Source: Megalonaias nervosa (lineage: Eukaryota > Mollusca > Bivalvia > Unionida > Unionidae). From it: a stretch of 64,000 nucleotides of DNA. The notes beneath the pieces were generated by a model. The model had not been told where the DNA came from. It did not search any database and was given only the letters and a program-made list of their open reading frames with translations. Positions 24,054-36,430 of the stretch are shown here, in pieces (the stretch's first letter is position 1; each line of letters starts with the position of its first letter). The stretch lies in NCBI GenBank assembly GCA_016617855.1, contig JAECUM010003635.1, forward strand, positions 16,601 to 80,600, written 5' to 3'. The translations under genes and the position numbers were made by a program.

Positions 24054-25660
24054 GTAAATTTTGTGAAATAGTATAATTTCTGTCTTTCCAGACGAAACAC
24101 ACCCATTACTTAAAAACAAACCAATTAAAACTCATTTATTTTAAGACTTCAAAACGTATTATAGTACAAGTCACACAGGTCATGTAGGCATTCAACACCA
24201 TTTCAGTAATGGGTGTCATTTTTAAGAATTTGATTCTGCATACCTTTAGGTGGCAAGTATTCACTTCATTTGGATTCGTATACGTCCATATTCCTTTGGA
24301 AGGTCATTATTTAGATGCCCCGAGAAGTGCATACAGCAAAATTAATTTTAAAGTTCGTAGACATTTTTGCACGAAATGAACCTAAAGGTGTGATCCATTA
24401 CAATGCGGATTGAATGTCGTGCACTGTGATGTCACAGTGAAAGCTATGCATATTGATAAACAAATTCATACTACTCTCGATTGTGATCATCCCACTCAAT
24501 GCACCCTTATTTTGACCCAAGTTTAGTACATGGCCATCATTGTTAAAGTCCATAGCAATAGATAATTTTCAACTGGAAGCTTCTTGGTGACAGTTAAGGT
24601 GCAGAGCATTCAATAATTAGGATTGAGTAGACTTTTGTTAAAGAAAATTAGTGTTAAATTTTAAAAGAACAATGTATATTTAATTTAAAATGAGTAAATA
24701 CTCATACATGACCCATGTGACTGCTACTATAAATGTAACACACTGGATGAGACTGCTATTTGTGCAGAGGGATTTAAGCACTTCAAGAAATTCTTGTGCA
24801 TAACTGATTCAATCTTCACTCACTGTACTTCTTATTCTAATCCAGATGAGCAGTGTAAGGTCTAACATTATTGTCCTTGAATCAATTTACTGTTCAGCTT
24901 TGAATTTGACTTAATTAGATTATCCATATTAACTCTTTGTCAGAAATAAACCATGAATCTATGTTTATATATATGTAGGTAGGTAGATAGCTATTAACTC
25001 TCTATCTGAAATAAACCATGAAACTATGCATTGTACTATTATTTAATATTACTGGAACTCCCAGTAAGCAGTTTACATTTTGCAGCCATTTTAAACACAG
25101 TGTTCTCCCTTTTCATAAATTTCTCACTGGGTTGAAAGACCATCAACTTTAAAGATTTACTAGTCTTTCAGAACTTGATTTACTTTTCATATCTTGTAAC
25201 ATTATGAGCTCTCTCCAATGACCAGTTACTTCAGATTTTTATTGATCTGACCATAACATTTTTAGCATTAGCAGCTGCCAGTTTTTAGTGCTTTTTGACA
25301 CACTCATTTGATTTGTCAATTAGGTATACAGTACATAGAAATTTTATTGACTATTTTCTACTCATGCATGTGCAGGTACCACTGATTTACACACTACTAT
25401 TCTGTAATATCCAGGTGTATCCAGGCCCATATTACACTGTGGATTGGGTACATGTAGACCAACAAGTTTACTCTGCCTGTTTTTTTTGTTTTCTTTCTGA
25501 CATGATTTTTGGCAGAGAACAACTGCCTAAGGCATGATTTGTGTTCGTGTATCATTGTTGCTATTGAGGTGGATTATTGGGCTGCTGGCTAGTAATTAAA
25601 TAAATTTATTTTGACTGACCTTTGTGTGCAGATGTTAAGAATGATCCCTCTTATTTATAA
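24054..25660. other. Intron 1 of the TM/SAM gene, no feature
   Basis: AT-rich intron. A local duplication 'gaaataaaccatgaa(t/a)cta' is seen near 24945 and 25007. No frame is convincing. Confidence 0.35.
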
Positions 25661-25888
25661 CTTTGACATTAAATCACTTTTTTAGTATTAATCCCTGTCT
25701 GAACAGAACACCAGTGTATCCAGCAGCAGTTGACCTCATACGTGTATTTGAATTGCTGACACATGGTGTGGAAAGCAGCATCACCCCAAGGCAAGAGCAA
25801 CATATCATAACCATTGCACACATTGCATTGAGGGAGATCACACCTATTTTCACCTCTTCAACAATGTCAGGATGAATTAACAGCACAG

Positions 25889-26116
25889 ACTCTCTCATCC
25901 TGGATTAAGTCGATTATTCGCTCTGCATATCAAGAAATAACCCCAACTCAGATGAATTTGCTATGCATTTCAGCTCATGAAGTTAGAGCAGCTGCCACAA
26001 GCATCCCCTTTGGCTGGAATTGTTCTCTAACTGATATTATCCATGCCGTGGGATGGAGATCTGAGTCCACATTCTCCAGTTTTTACCTTAGAGATCGTTC
26101 ATCCCAAAGGGCTTAG
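25889..26116 (+). pseudogene. DIRS-like tyrosine recombinase, C-terminal fragment
   Basis: An open frame of 75 codons and a stop encodes the end of a DIRS1-type tyrosine recombinase. SSWIKSIIRSAYQEI is the usual linker helix, SAHEVRAAATSI carries the catalytic His-x-x-Arg, and WRSESTFSSFYLRD holds the late Trp and the nucleophilic Tyr. The N-terminal part, with the first catalytic Arg, is not readable. Upstream bases (25663-25875) are open but do not match the family. This is a dead fragment in intron 1 of the TM/SAM gene, on the same strand. Confidence 0.88.
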
Positions 26117-26700
26117 CTTGATCTGGTTGCACCTATAGCTGCAACATAACAGGCCACTTTCCCAGGTCGTTCAACAGCTTCATAAGATGTGGCTTTACAA
26201 CTTCCACTGGATTTGCAGGAGGGAACATTTTATCCCTTTCTGAAGCTGCTCATTGAAAGATGGAGTCTTCTCTAGTCGGCTTACATAGAAGCTGTCTCAC
26301 ATTCCTTAAGGGATCAGAATTCTCCCTCCACCTATTAACAATTCTTCTATTATGATTAGATAATGTATTTCAAGAAGAAACTCATTTTTCCTAGTAAAAT
26401 ATGTTTCTTAATGAATACTTACCCAATCCTAATTCACATACACCCTCCCAGCCTTCCCCCAGTTACACCCATATAGACAGCATATCTTACGCTCCAGTAG
26501 TAACTGAGATATTCACTGGTTTTGCTGCCAATCCCTATATCAAGGGAAATCACTCTGCCTGACCACCACATAGGTGGGCAGATAAAATTTTTAGCTCTTT
26601 TTAGCTAAAAGCTTAATTTGGGAGAGCTGGGTTTGCAAGGTAGTAGTATTCCTACGGTATTATGATTGGATAAGTATTCATGAAGAAACATATTTATTAG
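26117..26700 (+). mobile_element. DIRS 3' end with inverted and foldback repeats
   Basis: Beyond the recombinase stop, an arm at 26395-26433 (atgaatacttacccaatcct) is the inverse of an arm at 26658-26697 (attggataagtattcatgaa). A second arm at 26348-26386 has the same orientation as the right-hand one, so 26348-26433 also folds back on itself. Such complementary terminal and internal segments are expected of DIRS elements, which lack ordinary LTRs and replicate through a circular intermediate. Confidence 0.7.
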
Positions 26701-26714
26701 AAAAAATTAGTTTC

Positions 26715-26885
26715 GCTAGTAGTATTACCTTTCCTTAGTAGTGATGCCCTTTCCCTAGTAATGTAACTTTTCTTTTAGTATTGATGCCCTTTTCCGAGTG
26801 GTGTTATATTTCCTTTAGTAATGATGTCCTTTCCCTGGTAGTGTTACCTTCCCTTTAGTAGTGATGCCTTTGGTAGTGATGCCTG
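26715..26885 (+). repeat. Short degenerate minisatellite (~20-40 bp unit)
   Basis: The word 'ccctttccctagtaatg' and variants (tttccttagtagtgatgcc) recur about eight times directly after the DIRS inverted arm. Confidence 0.8.
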
Positions 26886-27774
26886 TGGATTTGAGTACCA
26901 GTATGAGGCCTGAGAATCGATGTATGTCCCTACCCTGACTTTTCTTTTGGAAGTGTTTATGGAGCAGACATTAAACCTTGATATACCTAATTTTGTTGTA
27001 TTGAAAGCATTTTATGTTAACATTCCACATCTGATGCTTTATGCAGTACCCACCACATATGTTACCTGGGCATGTTGTCTTCCTTGAATCTGTCATGTTT
27101 TCCTTCTCCTTGCTGCTCATTTCCTTATTTAGGGATTAAGTTATTCTGTGTTCTTAAATTTCAAGTTTTAAGTTTAAGATATCTCCTTTGAGCTTCTTCA
27201 TCTTCACCTCCTCCATGGAATGACCCATGCTCAATATATGGCAATATTCTGTATTGTCTTCGCCTCCTTGGATAAAACAAATCTGATGAAACTTGGATTG
27301 ATTGCAGTGGCAGAGATTTCTTATGCTAATTTTCCCAGGTTCATCTCTTTCATTTTTCTGTTCTCCATATAACATTGCTTTTTATCTCATCACTGCAGCA
27401 TTGAATATAGATCTCTCACTCGATTGTGATGTGACACCTCAAATGGGAAGAACCTTTCCAAAAATGGTTGTGAAAATGTTGTAAAATCATTATAAATTTT
27501 CTCTGGGAGTAAGTAAAAGCCAGTTTTCTGCTTCATCAAATATACACAATGCAATTTGTCCTGTTTTTTCATCCATCCTAGTCTCCTGAGCAGAATGGTA
27601 ATGTAATGATTTGTCTTCCCAAAGCCATTTGATTAAAAATATGGTAACCATTCCAATTAAGCTGAAAAGTCAGGAACAGTCAGCTACCTGGATTCTCCAC
27701 CACATCAGTCTTCAGAGAACTGTTTCAAAACTCCATTTTCTTTTCTAACTTGAGCCCTCACTCAATGTTCGTTC

Positions 27775-27819
<45 letters not shown>
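27775..27819. repeat. (TC)n microsatellite
   Basis: About 21 CT units in the intron of the TM/SAM gene. The flanking sequence 26.9-27.77 kb shows nothing else. Confidence 0.97.
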
Positions 27820-27821
<2 letters not shown>

Positions 27822-27984
27822 CAGAATATGTCAGACTAACTGTATCATTGCAGGGCAGGTCCTATAGAACAACCCAGTATATAAATGCTGGCCAAGCATA
27901 TTAGCAAAATCATGACTCACATTCTCAACACTGTCAAATAAATATCCCATGTATTATCTTTTAAAGGATCATGTCGGCAGTGGT

Positions 27985-27988
<4 letters not shown>

Positions 27989-28053
<65 letters not shown>
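27989..28053. repeat. (TA)n microsatellite
   Basis: About 32 TA units. The Tyr-Ile frame across it is spurious. Confidence 0.98.
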
Positions 28054-28056
<3 letters not shown>

Positions 28057-28059
28057 CAT

Positions 28060-29218
28060 GTATCCATCAGGCCAACACATTTCTTGTAAATGCAATAACA
28101 TTAATACCATTCATGATACAGTGGTCAAACTTGGCATGTGTCTTCTCTATAGTTGTTTATATGCACTGAGGTTTCCTAAGTTAAAGGTGTAAAGAATAGT
28201 CCTGATGCAGCCTCAGCTAAGATGGTCTTAGACATTTTAAATGAGTGCAGTTTATATTAAAATAAATTGAACTTAGCATTTTAAGGAATTTACCCTTTTT
28301 TGGCATCGTTTCAAGTTCATTTTTACGGATACCTAAACTTGGTTGGCACAGTATAGCCATGACTGTGTTGATTGATGATGATGTGCTGTTTTAAACCACA
28401 CACACCCTCACACCCACACACACACTGCTCATTATGCTTTTATTTTCATTTTGGTGCAGTTGTCAAATATCATTATGTAACATGTTGCACATTGTTGACC
28501 TTAGAGACTCTGGGGTTTGTAGGGAGGGGGTCCTTGCAGTAAAAAAACGTGTCATCACCTGGACGGTTTTCTTTGAGGCTATTTGTGCATGCAATTTTGA
28601 TATTTTGCATAATGTGAGAATTTGCATTAAAATGCACATATTTTTCTGTATGGCTATATGAAAAGAACACAAAAGGAGTCAGGAGGCATAGCTTGTCCAG
28701 TTTTTGAAAGAATCACTTTTGTTCTCAAAGAATGCTAATTTCCCGTTTAATTTAATATAGAAAGACAGTATGTGTATCTCAGTTAAAGGCATAGACAACT
28801 GTACAAAAATAGCAAAATCTTTGTCATGCATCAGTCTGAAATGTTGCTGTATGCTGTTGCTGGAATCATCAAATGTCAGTTCTTTCACACTGCAGTTAAT
28901 TCAGCTTAATCAAATTTTGCAGTTGAAAGGTCCTACTTTGTCCTATTGCCTACCACTAATGTACTGTAATTTCAGGGTTGAATTAGTCACAAAGGGTAAT
29001 TGGTTTTTTAGGGTAGAAACTTAGAGTAATTTTCTTGAATGGAAAACTACACATTGCTGTTGTTTTTTTTCTGGCATATTGGTAATTCAAATGATTGAAA
29101 ATGTTGATGATTTTAATTGGGCCAAATTTGGCAAGTGCTTGGAAATTCTAATTCCAGGACACATCTTGATGGTATTAGATACTGTACATTTGCATTAATC
29201 TGTGCTTTTGATTTGTAG
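28060..29218. other. Intron 1 of the TM/SAM gene, right end
   Basis: Several 60-85 codon frames overlap on both strands (28434-28661, 28770-29024). None has a domain or good splice sites. It is intron sequence. Confidence 0.4.
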
Positions 29219-29393
29219 AATGCAAGAGCTTAAATGACGTCTTACACCTAGATGTGACCAAATCTCCAAACTTCAAGGATGTACCTATGCAGAAAAAGAA
29301 AGAGATCCAACAGCTTGTCAACAAAGAAAAAAGAAAAATAGCACTACAGATATGGCTTCAAACGTGGAGCATTCCAGACATGTATTTTTCCAG
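29219..29393 (+). CDS. TM/tandem-SAM protein, exon 2
   Basis: The exon lies between acceptor GATTTGTAG and donor CCAG|GTGTGA, phase 1 in and phase 2 out, with no stop in the joined frame. It encodes residues 60-117. It first completes the first SAM-like domain (ECKSLNDVLHL). A basic, lysine-rich connector follows (about residues 83-99), and then the second domain opens with IALQIWLQTWSIPDMYFS. The phases agree exactly with exons 1 and 3, which is the main support for the gene model. The 5.2-kb intron before it contains a DIRS recombinase fragment and several microsatellites. Confidence 0.8.
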
Positions 29394-30237
29394 GTGTGAC
29401 TCAGTCTTCTGATTTTTATTTGCAATATCTTGGCAAGCTCAAATTCAAAAAGACAAGGCTGGATCAGTTCAGTAATTAACAAAAGATGTTACAGTGTTCT
29501 AAAAATAATGACTAAAGGGTTATTATTTGTAAAAGTAAATGGTTTTGCCAGCCAATATTGAGAACACTGGAGATGTCCAGCAACTTGCATTTCATATTCA
29601 TTTCTCTTTTTCTCTGTGACAGAAAATACAGAATATACATCTGCCACTGAGGGTTAAACCCAGAACCTTGTCTGCCAAATTCAGGCAAATAAACCACTAT
29701 AGACTAATAGGTTCAAACCATATAGGCTAGTCAGTTAAGTGGTTTTATAAACCAGATTTGTTTTAATTATTACTATGAAAATCAACCACGAATTCCAACA
29801 AGATGCATCACACACATGGGGTGGGGGAATGCTTATGAACTTAGTAATGAGATTCCATAAACTAACTGGGAGAAAGCACAGACTTAGGCTCAAATCCAGG
29901 ACATATTGAACCAATGTCAGGAATGCAAACCATTTAATAAAAAAAAATCTAGACAGCAAATGCTCTTACATCCCCTGACCACCACTGCAGATGGATTAAA
30001 CTTCAAAAATTCCAATATAACCAACATATATTTCATATTTGTAACAGTTTCTACTATTCTGATAATCATAAAAGTCATTTGGTTTTAAATTGGGTTTATT
30101 ACTGAGTAAAGTATAAACCTCAACAGGCAGTGTCTAGGTTGTCCAGACAATGTTGCCTGCACAGGCAAAAAAGCCCAACTGTTTGATAAAACCCATTTAG
30201 TTTTATTGTCATGCCTGTTTTGGCATAGATCAGACAT

Positions 30238-30463
30238 ACTGTATGTACATGCTTAGAAGTTGGGTCCAACTACAAACAAAATAGATCTAGATCTCTCATC
30301 ATGTAATGCACCACCTGATTAGGGTCTAGATTGTTTGTTATATCAGTTACCCCTAACAAACTGCAAGTCCCAGATCTGCTGGCTCATTCTGTGATGGCAG
30401 ATCTGGGACCTTGCAGTTTGCAGTTTGAAGCTGGATCCTGCTAATAAGTGAGTACAGACAGTA
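30238..30463. mobile_element. Foldback MITE family M, copy 1
   Basis: This element has inverted ends (gtacatgcttagaagt ... aataagtgagtac) and an inner palindrome: 'agatctagatctctcatcat' on one side and 'gatggcagatctgggac' on the other. Seven copies share the ends ACCrTATATACTyrCTTATAAGT and the inner words 'gatctgccatcacataatg', 'aaactgcatagacc' and 'gtgcagtttgcagtt'. It lies in intron 2 of the TM/SAM gene. No transposase is present and the superfamily is unknown. Confidence 0.75.
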
Positions 30464-30469
30464 CGTATG

Positions 30470-31413
30470 ACTCCTTCTAACAGTGTTGTCGGCATTAATA
30501 GTAGTTAAAGTTTTGATTAAAGATTTTGTTTGTTCATAAGTCCCAAACCCTAGGAGAGGAAGTTGTCATGCATTTGCCTTTTAAGGTCAGTGTACTCTAT
30601 GAAACCTCTGACCTTCAGGCAACGTTAATGTCATTGTAAATCTTGGTTAAGTGTTTGGTAAAGTTTATCATCATAAGTCTCCAAACCTTGGCAGTATAGC
30701 AATCACATTTTGACTTTAGAATCAGTAAGCACTTCCCTTTCAAATTCATCTACTCCTGCCTTCCCATTTATCCTCAGGAACGATCAAGGTCTTTCAAAAA
30801 TCTCCATTAAGTATTTGGTTAAAGTTTTTTTGTATGGTCATAACTTTTTCTTTCCAGTAATTATTAGAAAAAGATTCGTTAACATTTATGCTAAAGTTGT
30901 TCTTATATGTTTTTAAATCCCTTCCCTTGAAGGGACAGGTATCATTCATGGACAGCAGAATGAGGAGCTCTGTCCTAAAATTTGAATTCATCCCTACCTC
31001 CTTCTGATCCTCAGTTTATCTGCATTAAATTATGCCAAATCAGAATCAAAATGCACCAACAATTTTAATAGGAAAATGTATTGAATACACTTTCAGAACA
31101 CTTGTTACACCTTGTGGTCTTTTAACAGTAGCACCCTTCTACTCACTGTAACTAATGCTGCAATGCATACAGTTCAAGTTGCTATAGAAGCTTGCCAATC
31201 AAATGTAAAGTTTTGCTATTGCTTGAACTGTCATTTACTTTGATAATCAATCTCCATTTGTAAATTGGTGATGTCTGAGGAACAATAAACCAATTACAAG
31301 TTTCTCTTAAGACAAAGTTGCTCACTTTTGGAGCTGACATCAGGCTATATATATGTTTCAGACAGGAACTGCCTTTGAATTTCTTGGGGGGTTTTTTTTC
31401 TGTTTTTCTTCAG
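30470..31413. other. Intron 2 of the TM/SAM gene, no feature
   Basis: Nothing recognisable. Short frames at 30710-30991 overlap on both strands. Confidence 0.4.
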
Positions 31414-31658
31414 GTTATTGGACCACAAGGTTGAGTCTCTGGAGCATCTTCAGCATATTTCAGATGAACTCCTGGAAATGTTGACTGTGGGAGATTATTC
31501 CTTTTCTGATTATCAGCGGATAAAGAAGGCAATCAGGAGTCTACAGGGAGAAGGGAATGATTGGCATTTGCTGGAAAATGAGCTCTTGAGTCACAGAAAA
31601 AGAGTCAGAGAAGTTGAACCAGTCACACAGAGTCTTCTTGTTGCCGTTGTAAAGATTG
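31414..31658 (+). CDS. TM/tandem-SAM protein, exon 3 (second SAM domain)
   Basis: A long T-rich tract and TTCTTCAG precede the exon, and it ends at ATTG|GTGAGT, a near-consensus donor. It enters in phase 2, leaves in phase 1 and covers residues 118-199. Residues about 105-161 form a good SAM pattern: Trp start, LLDHKVESLEHLQHISDELL, then a final amphipathic helix YQRIKKAIRSL. A charged helical extension follows (about residues 163-185) and then a short hydrophobic run, LLVAVVKIG. At least one further exon must follow because the frame is open at the donor. Candidates are listed separately and none is convincing. Confidence 0.82.
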
Positions 31659-32289
31659 GTGAGTCTCAAAGTGATAAAAATAGACTAGTTTATGTGAACA
31701 ACATTAAAATCTAATCTATGATATTTCACATGCGTAACAGATTCTACAGCAGCTCATTAATGGTGTTATGCAGTCCCTGAAGTGGAGGTAAATAGAGAAT
31801 TCAGAGGAAACCACTAACCATGATGTGGTGACCATATACATTTTTACATGTTGGAGTCAGGTATCAAGCATTGGATCACAGAGGTGCAAAGGGAGCACAT
31901 TAACATTATGTTTTCCAGGTAGACAGGCTGAGATTTATGGCTGTTACAACAGTCCTTAGAATAACGAATTGCCTCTTTAACACCAGTATAATCCATATGT
32001 AGGGAAATTTCCATATTGTTAAATCTAGCTTGGCACTAGAATTTGCCCCTAAAAACTAATGATTCATTTGAGTATCTAGGTCTGCACTGTCGAATTTTCA
32101 ATTCCATACCTTGCTATTATTGAATATTAGTCGTCAACAATTATATTACTAGTATTTTCAATGATAAGTCCTTTGTTTTTCTAATATTTTCTCCACAAAC
32201 TGACAAGTGTTTGTTTCATAAATTTTGAATTTCTTTATGTTTTTTTTGGTAAGAAATATAGTCCCTTACAGTATTTGTACATCCTCAGA

Positions 32290-32465
32290 AATGTTATACT
32301 AGTAGATATCAGTGACTTTGAGACAAAAATATGTTATATTAGTAGATATTAGTGACATTGAGGCAAAAATGTTATATTAGTAGATATCAGTGACTTTGAA
32401 GCAAAAATATTTTGTACTAGTAGACATTAGTAACTTTGAGGCAAAATTATGTTATACTAGTAGAT
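32290..32465 (+). repeat. ~40-42 bp minisatellite, interrupted by a SINE
   Basis: The unit is 'atgttatactagtagatatc' plus 'agtgactttgagacaaaa', about four copies. The array resumes after the SINE at 32784-32816 (gtagatatcagtaactttg). Confidence 0.88.
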
Positions 32466-32783
32466 GTTATTGTGTGTGATTTGGATTTTTAACATATCTT
32501 TAAAAAAATTTCAGTCATATCGCTACAATGTCTGCAGTGTGGCAGTTTATAGTGATGTCTAGCCCTGGGGCATCATGCTGCAGACTTGTAGCATCATGCC
32601 CCATCCAGTCACATTATTCAGACACCAGGCCGACCAGTCCTAACACTAACCTTTTAATACTGAGCACCAAGCGAGGCAGCTGCTAGTACCATTTTTATAA
32701 GTCATTGATATGACTCGGTCAGGGTTCAAACCCATGACCTCCCACATCCGTGGCAGATGCTCCAACCACTAGGCCTCCAGAGC
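32466..32783 (-). mobile_element. tRNA-derived SINE family A, copy 2
   Basis: A family A copy in minus orientation, with A box GGAGGCCTAGTGGTTGGAGC, B box GGGTTTGAACCC and an AAATCACACACAA tail. It is flanked by gtagat on both sides (32460-32465 and 32784-32789). That is a target duplication made inside the minisatellite unit. Confidence 0.9.
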
Positions 32784-32816
32784 GTAGATATCAGTAACTT
32801 TGAGGCAAAAATCTAA

Positions 32817-35290
32817 AGACAACAACATAAGCCTCAAATTTTTATTGCCAAATGTTTCCTTCATTAAAATGAATCACCATCAAAAACTTTTTGTTACCTT
32901 GGACAGTTTTTGGCAATGACTGGTGTCAAGATTGCTAAATATTCTCAAATTGTTTTAATTGGAAAATTTTCATACTTAATTTTCACAATTTAGCATTTTT
33001 TCAGTTATGTTTTTTCAGTTCCCACAAAGTTAAATTGTGACCAGGTTATGAAAATTGTGTATATTAAAGCATTTAAACATTTGCTCATATATGGTAAAAA
33101 TAAAAACAAATTCAAGTGCACGAGGTCTTATAGAGGTCTCATCTGTCAGAGTGAAAATATATGATTATAAAACTGATGAAACTCTTTGTAAAGAGACTAG
33201 TTTTATCCAGACTGATTTGTTTCGGACTCTACAGATCTCTTTCTCAGAGATCAAAAACACAAATTAACAGCATGCACAGAATCTCAGTATGAGTGCATGA
33301 CAACAGCTTGGAGCACTGTACTTTTAATGGACAGAATGGAGAAATTTGAATTGAATCTGTTCGAAATGGAAGGAAGGTACAGTGGTTTCACTGAGAGCTT
33401 TCATCAATATGCCAGTCAGTTTGAATGGAAGGTGTTATGTATTGTGTGATTGACTTTTGTCCATAATTGATGGTAGGAGTTGGGGCCTACCTGACTAAGG
33501 TTTTTCTTATAAACAGCATATCACATAATTAAAATTTGTCTATGATTGTAGATTATTTATTAAGACAATTATCACTTGTGGGTAAACATTTTTACATGGT
33601 CTTTTGACCTTGGAAATTTCTAGAAGTGATTTTGTTTGTGAATTTGATGGGAAAATGACCCTCACTCTGGTTATGTTATTGTGTCTTAGTTTTTTTATAC
33701 AAAGATAGTGATAAACAGAATTTTTCATTCCTATCTTAAGTTAACATCCAAAGTGGAATCAGTCTTTTAGTTGTGTTCAGTTTAATTTGAGAGGATTTAT
33801 TTATTTAAATTACTCTCTGGAATTACAAAGTGCTCAATAATACTTTGAGACTAAATCAGAATGTTGGAATTGTGAATTTATTTAGAGACATTTTGGATGA
33901 CATCATTGTGATACATCAAGAGTGTTATCATATCAACACTTCCAGGCTATTGGTAAATCAGCACTTTCAAGATTGGAATTCATTTGGAACTCCACTGGAA
34001 TTCATTTTCAATACCCTATCCATTTGGACTTGTGATAAACTTATGGACTGTTTGGGATTTAATTCACAATGCTGCAAGTTCTTTTTAAATGTTCACTTTG
34101 TATTCTAGGGAAATAAATTATTTGTTGAATTTTATTAAACTTGTTGGTTTTTACTCTTTTCTGTTACTTAGTTTAAGACCATAGATTCGTAACAAAAGGA
34201 AGCTGGAGTGGTTTCACCAAGAACTTTCATTTTGTTAGTCTATTAGTATAATCAGTGGTCTTGACCATTATACTGTTTTGTAGTCTGTGCTGTTATGAAA
34301 ACAGGGATTTATGTACTAAGGAAATTTGTGGCATTATTTGTGGAATGTGGCAAGGTATATGGCTAAAGATCAATAGTTTTTTTGACAAAATATTCAGTGC
34401 ATGCATGGGAGAATTACAACCCCTATAATCTTTTAGATTAATGATATTTTTTTTAAGATCTAACAGAAGTTTTGGTTATGGCTTTTTAACTGTTCATGTT
34501 GCCTGCATTTACTTCTCTTGCTTAAAGTCATCAGATTTGAGTGTTGTTAAGTTTCCTTTTCTTCCCTGTTTGCAAGGCTCCAGTCTGGATTGTGGTCTTT
34601 ACCAGTTAACATAATGTCCTTTCATGCTTTTGTGAGCCAGTCTAATCTTTTCAGATTCATTTTACATGCTGGATTGAACAGACTCTGCATACCATGAGAC
34701 AGATGACATTTTCTATATTACGAGGGTTTGTGTTACTGTTAAGTTTTGTGCTCATTATTATGCTGGAAAGAAATTTGTCTAGACCATGCCATGTATTTCT
34801 TTTGTCAAAAAGCAAACAATACATAGAACATATAGTTTGTGTTTTCATTTGCTTAACTGTACTTCCTTAACATAAGATCCATCTAATAAATTATCCAGAT
34901 TATCATAGAACAGTATGTTATTTTTCATGTTCCAGATGATTTGTGTCGCACCAAAATAAAAACACATTTATGCTGAAATAACAGTTACCAAATGTTTGAA
35001 ATAATGTGTGTTTGTCAAATGCAGAATTGACTCAGGATATAGATGATCTTGAGTAAGATACCCATTACATTTGAGTGTACGGAACTGCACAAAATTTTTC
35101 TAGTGATAACATTTGCTGTAATGTGTGTAATGGGGTTTTGTTTGTTCATGACTTTTTTTTTTATTACACCAGTAATAATATGGAGCATAATATATTAAGA
35201 TGATTTCTTTCCATCTGTTACCAATTTCATTTCAGCACAACAAGGTAAGTTTTCCACAATCTACAGTTACCAAAACTTTCTGGATGGCTT
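32817..35290. other. No gene recognised
   Basis: Frames at 33055-33267 and 33830-34108 have no domain or codon pattern I trust. The sequence is AT-rich and apparently unique. Confidence 0.35.
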
Positions 35291-35299
35291 GCATGAGTT

Positions 35300-36030
35300 C
35301 AGAAAATGCCAGTCAAATTTCATGGTGATATAATTAAGTATCAGGGTCACTCTGACTGAAGAAGAACAATGATTTCCGCACCCAAACATTAGTTTTACAT
35401 CACATACCTGGACCAAACTTAGTGATGGCTTGTATTTAGGGTAAGAAGAGAAGCCTATTAATTTGGGAGTAAAAAGTCAGATATCCAGGTTAGTGCAAAA
35501 GGAAGAAAAGAAAATATTTTGCATAAAATTTGTTCTACATGACAGACCTGGACCAAACATTGTGGACCATTTGTGCATTTGATAAGGAAAAAGCCTATCG
35601 ATTTGGGGGTCAAACATCAGACTTAGTATAATGAGGATGCTTATAGATTTTGGGATCAAGAAGAAAAATGGTTTAACTTTCAGTTTGCAACCATCTTGAC
35701 AAATGTTTGATGACTGTCATGTTGGGTAAGAAAAAAGCCTTTTGACTTTGGGGTCAAAGTGCCAAAGGTCAAGGGCTTCATGGCTAAAAGAAGAAAAGAG
35801 TTTTGCATACATACTTCAGTTCTAGACAATGTAACTTGGCTTGCACTTAAGATATGGAAGAAGCCTATTGATTTTGGGATCAAAAGGCCAAAGGTCAGGG
35901 TCATTTTGGCTCTTTGAACAATTGGTTTTTCAAAATATCTTTTTTTTCCTGAGTAAGTTTTTGTGGATGACTTGCACTTTGAGTAATATAGAAGCCTTTA
36001 GATTTTGGGATCTAAGGGTCTGAGGTCACA
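35300..36030 (-). repeat. Degenerate ~110-120 bp tandem repeats with tgacc motifs
   Basis: Units share 'aagcctattgattttgggat' and 'caaaaggccaaaggtcaggg' with leading 'cttgcactt(a/t)'. They start near 35400, 35560, 35690, 35830 and 35960. They are the reverse complement of the 5.3-5.7 kb family. Confidence 0.72.
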
Positions 36031-36430
36031 ATTATGGTAAGTCTAATGAGAAAGTAATAGTCTGTTCACTTTAGGTTTACTTCAAAATTGAATACAGGGT
36101 CATTGAAACCCACTGGTCAGTACACTCCAGAGTTAACCATACCCTAATAGTGCCTGCATAGAAGACTAACCAAAATGAGGCAGACATAGTAATGAACCAT
36201 TCACAGTACACTTGCAAGAAAATGTCGAACATCGAAGAAATTTGAGACAGGGTTAATGGATCATTAGTCAGTGAGATCCTTTGCTGAAATCGATCTCGAG
36301 TTAAACACTTCTTTTAGTGTAGAATTGATGAAGATATGATAGATATTGCAGGGGACATAATTATGAAGAGTCAGAACCAAAATTATGTTCAAATGTAGAT
36401 CAGTTTATGCTACTACTGTTGCAGGCATAC

